A DNA stretch of 64,000 bases. Origin: Oscillospiraceae bacterium. GTDB lineage: Bacteria; Bacillota; Clostridia; Oscillospirales; Ruminococcaceae. The position numbers were made by a program, and so were the translations under genes. Below are positions 35,345 to 42,583 of this stretch, piece by piece (the first letter of the stretch is position 1; each line of letters starts with the position of its first letter). A model generated the notes under the pieces. It did not search any database. It saw nothing but the letters and a program-made list of their open reading frames with translations, and was not told the DNA's origin. The stretch is taken from the NCBI GenBank assembly GCA_015067175.1, contig SVMX01000001.1:1-64000 (forward strand), written 5' to 3'.

Positions 35345-36357
35345 TATTTTTGATAATCTGCACTAAGCTGCCCGCAGGCGGCTTTAAGACCGCTTCCGAA
35401 CTCGCGGCGCATAGTAACCTTGACCCCATTCTTTTTGAGCACGTCATAAAACGCCATTATCCTCTCGCGGGAGCTTTTTCTGAAATCCTCCGCTTCGGTA
35501 GAATTGTAGGGAATTATATTAACATAAAACCTGCGGCCGCCGATAAGCTTTGCAAGCTGCTCTGCATGATACGGTTCATCATTCACCTCTGAGAGCATGA
35601 TGTATTCAAGCGTTACACGGCGGTTTGCCTTGACGGAAAAATACTCAGCCGCGTCAAGAACATCTCCTACGGGATATCTTCGGTTTATCGGCATAAGCCT
35701 TGAACGCAGTTCGTCATTCGGCGCATGCAGGCTTATCGCAAGATTGCACGGGTGATTAAGCTCTGCAAAACGCCGTATTTCGGGAACGAGTCCGCAGGTA
35801 GATACGGTTATGTGCTTCTCGCCTATCTCCAAGCCCTTTGGCGCAGTGAGTATCTCACAGAAACGGCGGACATTCTCGAAATTATCAAACGGCTCGCCAA
35901 TTCCCATGACCGAAACGTTGCTTATCTTTACGCCGAACTCGCGCTGCACCGCAACGAGCTGACCCACCATCTCCTCGGGACGCAGATCGCGCCTGCGTTT
36001 TAGCCTGCCGCTTTGACAAAATGCGCAGCCCATAGCACAGCCTATCTGCGTTGAAACACAAATGCTCGCGCCGAAATGCTGCCGCATAAGCACTGTTTCA
36101 ACAAATTCGCCGTCCGAAAGCTTCAAAAGCAGCTTTGCCGTATCGCCGTCAGAAAGCCGTTCAGCTACCGTTGGAAGCTCAAAAGAAAAATCTCTCAGCA
36201 GCGCCGAGGTCACTCTATCAGAAAAACCAAGCTGTGAAAGCTCCAAAATATCTTTGCGATATATCCCGTCAAAAACAAGCGATGCCTTTGCAGGATTTTC
36301 GCCGCTTTTTTTAAAATACTCCTCCAGTTCTGATGGAGTTATTCCGTAAATATTCAT
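35344..36357 (-). CDS. rlmN: 23S rRNA/tRNA A2503-C2 methyltransferase RlmN
   Basis: A radical SAM methyltransferase of 337 residues that methylates carbon 2 of A2503 in 23S rRNA and often A37 of tRNAs. The [4Fe-4S] site is CAMGCAFC (CxxxCxxC). 'MGIGEPFDNFENVRRF', 'ITVSTCGLVPEI' and 'AISLHAPNDELRSRLMPINR' follow. The methyl-carrying cysteine is in the C-terminal KAACGQL. The sequence reads as RlmN rather than the resistance relative Cfr. It starts 13 bases after pflA and is probably the last gene of the pfl operon. Confidence 0.93.
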   Translation of the reverse strand: MNIYGITPSELEEYFKKSGENPAKASLVFDGIYRKDILELSQLGFSDRVTSALLRDFSFELPTVAERLSDGDTAKLLLKLSDGEFVETVLMRQHFGASICVSTQIGCAMGCAFCQSGRLKRRRDLRPEEMVGQLVAVQREFGVKISNVSVMGIGEPFDNFENVRRFCEILTAPKGLEIGEKHITVSTCGLVPEIRRFAELNHPCNLAISLHAPNDELRSRLMPINRRYPVGDVLDAAEYFSVKANRRVTLEYIMLSEVNDEPYHAEQLAKLIGGRRFYVNIIPYNSTEAEDFRKSSRERIMAFYDVLKKNGVKVTMRREFGSGLKAACGQLSADYQK

Positions 36358-36370
36358 ACTGTCACCGTGT

Positions 36371-37120
36371 TCACTTTTTTGCTCTCACATCGCGTATTCC
36401 GCGCATTATTGCCTCTTTCGCACTCTTTGCCTGCTCATCTGTCGCGGGAACGGTTCCCTCTAAGGGATATGCAATACCGAGCTTTTTGTATTTCTCTGCG
36501 CCCATATCATGGTAAGGCAGAACGTCAAGCGCTTTTACGCTGCGCAGTCTGCCAATAAACCGACCAAGCTGATACAGATACTTTTCATCGGTCGTAATAT
36601 CGGGAACGACAACGTGACGTATCCACATGGGAACGTTATTTTCCGCAAGATACCGTGCAAAAGCAAGGATATCGGAATTATCGTGACCTGTAAGTTCCTT
36701 GTGCTGTGCCGCGTCGATATGCTTTATATCAAGCATTACCAGGTCGGTGCTTTGTATCAACCTGTCAAGCTTCTGCGTATTTTCGGGATTAAACGTAATG
36801 CCCGACGTGTCAAGGCAGGTATGGATATCCCGCCGCTTTGCTTCTTCGAAAAGCTCCGTCACGAAATCTGTCTGCATAAGCGGCTCGCCGCCTGTAACGG
36901 TAATTCCGCCGTTTTTGTAAAACTCGCGGCAGCCATCATATTCATCAAGAAGCTGCTGCACTGTTACTTCCTTGCCCGTATTCATCTCCCACGTATCGGG
37001 ATTGTGGCAATATTTGCAACGCATAGGGCAGCCCTGCATAAACACCACAAAGCGTATTCCGGGGCCGTCAACAGTGCCGAAGCTTTCGGTCGAGTGTATA
37101 TAACCTTTGATAAGCTCCAT
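36371..37120 (-). CDS. pflA: Pyruvate formate-lyase activating enzyme
   Basis: A 249-residue radical SAM enzyme that abstracts hydrogen from the glycine of pyruvate formate-lyase. It shows 'GTVDGPGIRFVVFMQGCP', the cluster motif CPMRCKYC near residue 31, 'GITVTGGEPLMQ' and 'DTSGITF'. It lies just after the separate glycyl-radical domain gene, so its substrate here is most likely that 80-residue protein docked on the large subunit. A hairpin with a T run in the spacer may lower its expression relative to the enzyme genes. Confidence 0.95.
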   Translation of the reverse strand: MELIKGYIHSTESFGTVDGPGIRFVVFMQGCPMRCKYCHNPDTWEMNTGKEVTVQQLLDEYDGCREFYKNGGITVTGGEPLMQTDFVTELFEEAKRRDIHTCLDTSGITFNPENTQKLDRLIQSTDLVMLDIKHIDAAQHKELTGHDNSDILAFARYLAENNVPMWIRHVVVPDITTDEKYLYQLGRFIGRLRSVKALDVLPYHDMGAEKYKKLGIAYPLEGTVPATDEQAKSAKEAIMRGIRDVRAKK

Positions 37121-37134
37121 CTCCTTTTTATCAG

Positions 37135-37156
37135 AAAAAAGCGCGGTCTCCCGCGC
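37135..37156 (-). terminator. Hairpin between the radical-domain gene and pflA
   Basis: Minus strand: GCGCGG-GAGA-CCGCGC followed by TTTTTT. A 6-bp all-G/C stem with a T tract is a short intrinsic terminator. Partial readthrough would give much less activase than enzyme, which suits a catalytic activator. Confidence 0.7.
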
Positions 37157-37167
37157 CTTTTCGTATG

Positions 37168-37410
37168 TCAGATCTTTGTATGAAACGTTCTTGAGATAAC
37201 ATCGTCCTGCTGCTCTTTTGTCAGCTTGTTGAAGTTCACCGCATAGCCCGATACCCTTATAGTAAGCTGAGGATACTTCTCGGGGTGAGCCTGCGCGTCA
37301 AGCAGTGTTTCTCTTGTGAATACATTTACGTTAAGGTGATGACCGCCCTTCATCGCGTAGCCGTCAAGCAGCGAAACAAGGTTATCCACCTGAAGCTTGT
37401 TGTTATCCAT
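37168..37410 (-). CDS. Stand-alone glycyl-radical domain of pyruvate formate-lyase
   Basis: The 80-residue protein is the C-terminal domain that is normally part of PflB. It has '[20 protein letters not shown]' (residues 11-30), then [18 protein letters not shown] with the radical glycine at Gly55, and the tail '[14 protein letters not shown]'. GrcA/YfiD of E. coli and T4 Y06I are known separate glycyl-radical proteins, but those are spare parts beside a complete PflB. Here the neighbouring PflB lacks this domain. The ATG is preceded by AAGGAGGAG inside the previous gene's end, a near-ideal ribosome-binding site, so it is made as a separate protein. Confidence 0.92.
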   Translation of the reverse strand: MDNNKLQVDNLVSLLDGYAMKGGHHLNVNVFTRETLLDAQAHPEKYPQLTIRVSGYAVNFNKLTKEQQDDVISRTFHTKI

Positions 37411-37412
37411 AG

Positions 37413-37628
37413 TTACTCCTCCTTGTCATCAATGCCCTTGTGCAGCGTTGGAATACGGCAAGCCATATCTCCCTCGCAGCAATCTGTACTTTTCTCTGTC
37501 TTTTCTATGATGTCAAAGTCGCCGTCGGAAGCTTCCCCGCTTCCTTTGACGTTTATGTGCTCCGAGCCGTTTGAGCATAGCCTGTCAAGCAGCTCGGCAA
37601 GCTTTTTTGCCTCATCGTTACTGCACAT
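37413..37628 (-). CDS. 71-residue protein between the two PFL parts, resembling a partial radical domain
   Basis: The frame overlaps the end of the large PFL gene by 11 bases and ends two bases before the radical-domain gene. Residues 10-27 match residues 11-28 of that domain without gaps at eight positions (L..LLD.....G..H.NV). There is no glycine loop, so it cannot carry the radical. The rest is acidic, with five cysteines in all (2, 18, 50, 51, 57). It may be a degenerate duplication or a small accessory subunit. No clear family is recognised; the coding call rests on tight packing and the stop-start overlaps. Confidence 0.7.
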   Translation of the reverse strand: MCSNDEAKKLAELLDRLCSNGSEHINVKGSGEASDGDFDIIEKTEKSTDCCEGDMACRIPTLHKGIDDKEE

Positions 37629-39708
37629 CGGCAGCCGCCTTTTTCAGCTCTTCCTCACTCATGCCGAGGTCGAAATCAAGCTCCTCCAGCATGGAAAGTC
37701 CTGCCTTACCGAGCGCGTCGGGAACGATAGAGAATGTGTTTGAAATACCGTCCTGAGCGTGCTTGAAAGGAAGCTTTGCAACAGAGGACAGCGATGCTGC
37801 CGCGCCGTGAGTATCTCTGCCGTGCATGGGGTTAGCGCCCGGCGCAAGAGGAATACCCATCTTTCTGCCATCGGGAGTGTTTCCTGTCTTTTTGCCGTAA
37901 ACTACGTTAGATGTAATTGTCAGGATAGACATTGTGGGAACGCTGTGACGATAGGTATGATGACGCTTTATCTTTTCCATAAAGGTCTCAACGATATCAA
38001 CAGCAATACTGTCAACACGGTCGTCGTTGTTTCCGTATTTCGGGAAGTCGCCCTCCACCTCGTAGTCTACAACTATTCCGTCCTCGTCACGTATGCACTT
38101 TACTTTTGCGTATTTTATAGCGGAAAGCGAGTCAGCAACAACAGAAAGTCCTGCGATACCCGTTGCGAAATAACGCTTTACTTCCCTGTCATGGAGCGCC
38201 ATCTGAAGCTTCTCATAGCTGTATTTATCATGCATATAATGGATAACGTTCAGCGTGTTGACATAAAGCTCTGCAAGCCAATTCATCATGAGGTCGTACT
38301 TCTCCATTACATCATCGTAATCAAGATAGTCGCCCTCAACTGCTCTGTATTTCGGAGCTACCTGTATCTTCAGGCGCTCGTCAACGCCGCCGTTGATAGC
38401 ATAAAGCAGACACTTGGCGAGGTTTGCTCTTGCGCCAAAGAACTGCATCTCCTTGCCAACTCTCATCGAAGAAACACAGCACGCGATAGCGTAATCATCA
38501 CCGTGTGTTACACGCATGAGATCATCGTTCTCGTACTGGATAGACGAGGTGCGTATAGACATCTTAGCGCAGTATTCCTTGAACTTCTGCGGAAGATTTA
38601 CCGACCACAGCACAGTGAGGTTAGGCTCGGGTGCGGGGCCGAGATTGTCGAGAGTATGCAGATATCTGAACGAGGTCTTTGTTACCAGCGGCTTACCGTC
38701 GATATTGACGCCGCCGATAGACTCTGTTACCCATGTGGGGTCGCCCGAGAAAAGCTCGTTGTATTCGGGTGTTCTTGCGAACTTAACAAGGCGCAGCTTC
38801 ATGATAAAGTGGTCGATATACTCCTGTGCCTGCTCCTCGGTGATAACACCTGCGTCAAGGTCACGCTGGATATAGATATCCACAAAGGTAGAGGTACGGC
38901 CGAGTGACATTGCGGCACCGTTTTGCTCCTTGACAGCGGCAAGATATCCGAGATACAGCCACTGGATAGCCTCCTGTGCGTTCTTTGCGGGCTTTGAGAT
39001 ATCAAAACCGTATATCTCGCCAAGCTTTTTAAGATCATGCAGTGCCTTAATCTGATCGGAAAGCTCCTCGCGAAGCTGGATATTCTCCGCTGTCATACGC
39101 GCGGGAGCTGTTTCGAGCTGCTGCTTTTTGTCCTCAATAAGCATATCTACGCCGTAGAGCGCAACTCTGCGGTAGTCGCCGATAATACGTCCTCTGCCGT
39201 ATGCGTCGGGCAGACCTGTGATTATCGCAGAGCGTCTTGCAAGGCGCATTTCGGGAGTATATGCGTCAAAAACGCCCTGATTATGCGTTTTTCTGTATTC
39301 AGTGAATATCTTTACTACGTCATCATCGACCTCATAGCCGTATTCATTGCAGGCCGCCTGAGCCATTCTGATACCGCCAAAGGGCTGAAGCGAGCGCTTG
39401 AAAGGCTTGTCTGTCTGAAAGCCAACTATCTTTTCAAGCTGCTTATCGAGATAACCTGCGCCATGCGAGGTCACAGTGGACACTATTTTTGTATCCATGT
39501 CAAGGACGCCGCCTGCGGCTCTTTCCTTTTCGGAAAGCTCCATCACCTGCGCCCACAGCTTTTTTGTGGCATCTGTCGCACCTGTAAGAAAAGACTCGTC
39601 GCCCTCATACAGTGTATAGTTGCGCTGGATAAAGTCGCGGACATTTATTCCGTTATTGCTCCACTTTCCGGGAACAAAATTTCTCCATTCCTCTTCAAAC
39701 CAACTCAT
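37618..39708 (-). CDS. pflB: Pyruvate formate-lyase large part, lacking the glycyl-radical domain
   Basis: A 696-residue protein, against about 750-760 for full PflB. The enzyme turns pyruvate and CoA into acetyl-CoA and formate. Present: the N-terminal '[17 protein letters not shown]', 'QPFGGIRMA', the catalytic Cys-Cys pair in [19 protein letters not shown] (residues 410-411) and '[19 protein letters not shown]'. At that point normal PflB continues into the radical domain; here a different 28-residue acidic/helical tail ends the protein. The start at 39708 fits the ribosome-binding site AAAGGAAG better than the ATG at 39714. It is not a pseudogene by appearance: the rest is intact. Confidence 0.93.
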   Translation of the reverse strand: MSWFEEEWRNFVPGKWSNNGINVRDFIQRNYTLYEGDESFLTGATDATKKLWAQVMELSEKERAAGGVLDMDTKIVSTVTSHGAGYLDKQLEKIVGFQTDKPFKRSLQPFGGIRMAQAACNEYGYEVDDDVVKIFTEYRKTHNQGVFDAYTPEMRLARRSAIITGLPDAYGRGRIIGDYRRVALYGVDMLIEDKKQQLETAPARMTAENIQLREELSDQIKALHDLKKLGEIYGFDISKPAKNAQEAIQWLYLGYLAAVKEQNGAAMSLGRTSTFVDIYIQRDLDAGVITEEQAQEYIDHFIMKLRLVKFARTPEYNELFSGDPTWVTESIGGVNIDGKPLVTKTSFRYLHTLDNLGPAPEPNLTVLWSVNLPQKFKEYCAKMSIRTSSIQYENDDLMRVTHGDDYAIACCVSSMRVGKEMQFFGARANLAKCLLYAINGGVDERLKIQVAPKYRAVEGDYLDYDDVMEKYDLMMNWLAELYVNTLNVIHYMHDKYSYEKLQMALHDREVKRYFATGIAGLSVVADSLSAIKYAKVKCIRDEDGIVVDYEVEGDFPKYGNNDDRVDSIAVDIVETFMEKIKRHHTYRHSVPTMSILTITSNVVYGKKTGNTPDGRKMGIPLAPGANPMHGRDTHGAAASLSSVAKLPFKHAQDGISNTFSIVPDALGKAGLSMLEELDFDLGMSEEELKKAAADVQ

Positions 39709-39804
39709 ATACATCTTCCTTTCTGTTGCGGCTTATCTATCTATCGCGCCGCTTGCGTTATATATTTTTATCCTGTCACTAGATTGTGTATTTCTCTATC
39801 TATT

Positions 39805-39833
39805 ATAATACCATATATGCGGCGCAATGTCAA
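39805..39833 (-). promoter_or_regulatory. Promoter of the pfl operon
   Basis: Minus strand: TTGACA (39833-39828), 17 bases ending TGG, TATTAT (39810-39805). A TATAAT box three bases further on is an alternative. The leader is about 90 bases. Confidence 0.75.
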
Positions 39834-39923
39834 GCGAAATATAGTGTTAAATATTAGTCAAATCAGCTTGCGACAAGCATCGTCGCGTTTTTGCATTTAA
39901 CACAAAAAAATTGCGGCATACGG

Positions 39924-39952
39924 TTGAAAAATAATGTGATTTATGCTAAAAT
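39924..39952 (+). promoter_or_regulatory. Promoter of the duplicated membrane protein gene
   Basis: TTGAAA (39924-39929), 17 bases ending TGC, TAAAAT (39947-39952), 33 bases before ATG. It faces away from the pfl promoter, about 90 bases apart. Confidence 0.7.
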
Positions 39953-39985
39953 TGATTTAGCATATTTAATCAAAGGAGGCAGTAT

Positions 39986-41152
39986 ATGGCATTAACTACC
40001 TTGCAGGTTCGAAGCTCTGAGTTTGATGAGCGCTTCGGATATGAAACGAGCGGCTCTTTCCACTGCCCTTACAGTATGGAGAAGTTTTATATTGGACTTG
40101 TGGTATTTTTAGCAGTTGGCGGCTGTGTGGGTCTGGATATATTTCTTATATCAAGCTTTCCGCCCGACCTTAAGGTGCTCATTTTTCTCGCACTGGCGCT
40201 ATTGGTAGGCTTCGCGGTATGGCTGTTGCTATGTTTTATTGCGTTAAGGCTTCTTCTAAAAGGCTCTGAATACTACTACAAGGCTGACGAAGCAAAGCTC
40301 ACGATATTTCACGGGCCGCAGACGCAGGACTTCTTCTATATAAACATCATGGACGTGCGCTATGAGCCGCTTATGCTGCTGAAATGGCAGAGAGGCTTTG
40401 TTGTCACCGTTGTTACCAGAAAAGGCACGCACACATTTAAGTATATCTACGACAATATACACGCACGCATGGCGCCCGAAAACACGCCGTTTTTTATATT
40501 AGAAGACCGCGCAGGACTTCGCAAAGCCGCAGACCCAGACCTTTACTTCCGTCGCATGAGAGAACAGCAGACAGAGCGCGAAGAAGTGATTGAAAGCGGC
40601 AAAACTGAACGTCCTATAAAATACGACGAGCGCCTGCACCCTGACAATATAGAGATAAAGCCTATCAGCGAGGACAAATTCATCATCGCAAAAGGCACAT
40701 TCTTCTCACCACAGACATTAGCTAAGATAATTCTGCTTCCGATCGCTATAGTTGTCTGCGGTGTGATACTCGCCATATTTGTTAACGAGGCTTTACTAAG
40801 CACTGAAATGATCCTCGGAATCGGCTACTCCGCTTTGAGTATTCTGTTGATCGGCATTATTGTTGTCTGCATATCTTTTTTAATAAGCTATCCGGAATAC
40901 AAATATGAAGCGGACAGTCTGGAATTTCGAATTACCGACCCTAAAGGCAAATGCAACGCGATATATTATATAGATGTTACAGAAGTGAAATACTCACCGC
41001 TGAAACAGCTCGGCATACAGCGCGGCTATAAAGTAGAGATAATCACGAAATACCGCACTATAACCTACAACTGGCTGTTCCTCAAAAACAGAAAATTTCA
41101 AAAAGCAAGCGAAACTCCGTTCCATATAATTGAGGAACACATAGAAAAATAA
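39986..41152 (+). CDS. Membrane protein made of two copies of a 2-TM plus PH-like unit
   Basis: The 388-residue protein is an internal tandem duplication. Each half has a pair of membrane helices (about 33-92 and 245-300), then a compact beta-rich unit: 'YYYKADEAKLTIFHG' with YINIMDVRYEPL and 'QRGFVVTVVTRKGTHTFKYI' in the first half; 'YKYEADSLEFRITDPKGK' with YIDVTEVKYSPL and 'QRGYKVEIITKYRTITYNWL' in the second. Each unit ends alike (TPFFILED, TPFHIIEE). This layout resembles bacterial PH-domain membrane proteins. AAAGGAGG precedes the start. Function unknown. Confidence 0.8.
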   Translation: MALTTLQVRSSEFDERFGYETSGSFHCPYSMEKFYIGLVVFLAVGGCVGLDIFLISSFPPDLKVLIFLALALLVGFAVWLLLCFIALRLLLKGSEYYYKADEAKLTIFHGPQTQDFFYINIMDVRYEPLMLLKWQRGFVVTVVTRKGTHTFKYIYDNIHARMAPENTPFFILEDRAGLRKAADPDLYFRRMREQQTEREEVIESGKTERPIKYDERLHPDNIEIKPISEDKFIIAKGTFFSPQTLAKIILLPIAIVVCGVILAIFVNEALLSTEMILGIGYSALSILLIGIIVVCISFLISYPEYKYEADSLEFRITDPKGKCNAIYYIDVTEVKYSPLKQLGIQRGYKVEIITKYRTITYNWLFLKNRKFQKASETPFHIIEEHIEK

Positions 41153-41155
41153 CTG

Positions 41156-41190
41156 TAAGACCATCGTATTAAAGCGGTGGTCTTATTGTT
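41156..41190 (+). terminator. Terminator after the duplicated membrane protein gene
   Basis: TAAGACCATCG (41156-41166) pairs with CGGTGGTCTTA (41175-41185) over 11 positions with one G-T pair, followed by TTGTTA. Confidence 0.8.
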
Positions 41191-41212
41191 ATCAAATTGT
41201 ATCAATTTAAAG

Positions 41213-41241
41213 TTGACAAAGTTCTCATAATGTGCTATAAT
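41213..41241 (+). promoter_or_regulatory. Promoter of dinB
   Basis: TTGACA (41213-41218), 17 bases ending TGC, TATAAT (41236-41241): a perfect sigma-A consensus. Such strength suggests the gene is held down by a repressor. Confidence 0.85.
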
Positions 41242-41265
41242 CAAATTGTTCTCAATATGTTCTCA
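41221..41265 (+). promoter_or_regulatory. Three GTTCTCA direct repeats at the dinB promoter
   Basis: GTTCTCA occurs at 41221-41227 (inside the spacer), 41248-41254 and 41259-41265. The last two start 11 bases apart, one helical turn. The GTTC core recalls the GAAC/GTTC half-sites of Gram-positive LexA, but here they are direct repeats rather than a palindrome. This is a likely operator for the dinB gene. Confidence 0.5.
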
Positions 41266-41288
41266 AAAGCAAGAAAAGGAGCACAATT

Positions 41289-42545
41289 ATGGAAAGAACG
41301 ATACTGCACTGCGATTTAAATTCATTCTATGCCTCAGTTGAAATACTGCTTAATCCAGAGCTTCGCGGAAAAGCTATGGCAGTATGCGGCAGCAAGGAGG
41401 ACAGGCACGGCATAGTGCTCGCGAAATCCGACCTTGCAAAGAAATACGGCGTGCAAACAGGCGAGGCTATATGGCAGGCTCAGCAGAAATGCCCCGAGCT
41501 TATAACCGTACCGCCGAGATTTGACGAATACATGAAGTTCTCTGCAATGGCACGCAGGATCTACGAGGATTACACCGACCTTATAGAGCCGTTCGGCATT
41601 GACGAATGTTGGCTTGACGTCACTGCAAGCCGTCTGCTGTTCGGCAGCGGCGAGGATATCGCAGAGGAACTCCGCCGCAGGCTGAAAAAAGAGGTGGGAC
41701 TTTCTATCTCGGTGGGAGTAAGCTTCAACAAGATATTTGCAAAGCTCGGCTCCGACATAAAAAAGCCCGACGCAGTGACCGTCATACCCAAAGAAAGCTT
41801 CAGAGAGCGCATAGGTGGACTTCCCGCTTCGGATATGCTTGGAGTTGGCCGCGCCGCAATGAAGTTTCTGAATGATTACGGTATCCGCACCATAAACCAG
41901 CTTGCCGACGCCGACGCTGCTTTTCTTGAGGAAAAGCTCGGAAAATGCGGACGGCAGATATGGGAATACGCAAACGGTCTTGACATCTCCCCTGTTCGCC
42001 ATATGAGCCTGTGCGAGCCTATAAAAAGCGTGGGACACGGAACTACCTGCATAACCGATATATACACGACCGAGGAGGTCCGACAGGTGATATTGGGACT
42101 TTCTCAGGACATCGCAAAGCGCCTGCGCAAATACAAGCTTCGCGCGGGCGGCGTTCAGATAGCAATAAAAGATAACGCGCTGCAGGTAAAGCAGCACCAG
42201 CGTCCGCTCGTTGCACCGACGCAGTGCTTCTCCGAGATAGCCGAAGCTGCCTGCGCGCTGTTTAATGACAGCTACAAGTGGGAGCGCGGAGTTCGTGCGG
42301 TCACGGTACGGACGATAGATCTTCTCCCCGAAGCCGAGGACGAGCCGCTGCAAATGGAGCTTTTCAGTGACGCTGATACACGCAGAAAACGCGACAGGAT
42401 AGAGCTTGCGGTAGAGCGTATCCGCAGCCGCTACGGAAGCTCCGCCATCAACATAGGCAGTCTTATCGCAGCACCGAACATCACCGCCGAGGAAATACCA
42501 AACACCATGCCGAGCGGCATGAGAATAACGGGCAGTGCAGGATAA
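41289..42545 (+). CDS. dinB: DNA polymerase IV / Y-family translesion polymerase
   Basis: A 418-residue Y-family polymerase that copies past damaged bases. It has ILHCDLNSFYASVE near residue 5 with the first catalytic Asp, 'EPFGIDECWLDVT' near residue 100 with the other acidic residues, 'LSISVGVSFNKIFAKLGSD' and 'GVGRAAMKFLNDYGI' (HhH region). The C-terminal little-finger region continues to about residue 350, and the rest is a variable tail. It is a single gene with its own promoter and terminator. Confidence 0.93.
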   Translation: MERTILHCDLNSFYASVEILLNPELRGKAMAVCGSKEDRHGIVLAKSDLAKKYGVQTGEAIWQAQQKCPELITVPPRFDEYMKFSAMARRIYEDYTDLIEPFGIDECWLDVTASRLLFGSGEDIAEELRRRLKKEVGLSISVGVSFNKIFAKLGSDIKKPDAVTVIPKESFRERIGGLPASDMLGVGRAAMKFLNDYGIRTINQLADADAAFLEEKLGKCGRQIWEYANGLDISPVRHMSLCEPIKSVGHGTTCITDIYTTEEVRQVILGLSQDIAKRLRKYKLRAGGVQIAIKDNALQVKQHQRPLVAPTQCFSEIAEAACALFNDSYKWERGVRAVTVRTIDLLPEAEDEPLQMELFSDADTRRKRDRIELAVERIRSRYGSSAINIGSLIAAPNITAEEIPNTMPSGMRITGSAG

Positions 42546-42550
42546 AAAAC

Positions 42551-42574
42551 AACGGGAGGCTCTTGCCTCCCGTT
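42551..42574. terminator. Bidirectional terminator between dinB and the CotH gene
   Basis: AACGGGAGGC (42551-42560), loop TCTT, GCCTCCCGTT (42565-42574). The plus strand continues AATTTC; the minus strand continues GTTTTTTATC. It ends both convergent genes. Confidence 0.88.
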
Positions 42575-42583
42575 AATTTCATG

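Noticed and set aside
37168..37628. Programmed frameshifting that would join the large PFL gene, the 71-residue frame and the radical domain
   Set aside because: The radical-domain gene has its own ATG and an ideal ribosome-binding site. Joining all three would need two different shifts, and no slippery site with a strong downstream structure was seen.
37759..38907. Plus-strand open frame opposite pflB
   Set aside because: Antisense to a certain gene and without motifs.
37618..39708. pflB as a pseudogene truncated by mutation
   Set aside because: The frame is intact up to a precise domain boundary, the missing domain is kept intact nearby, and pflA is present.
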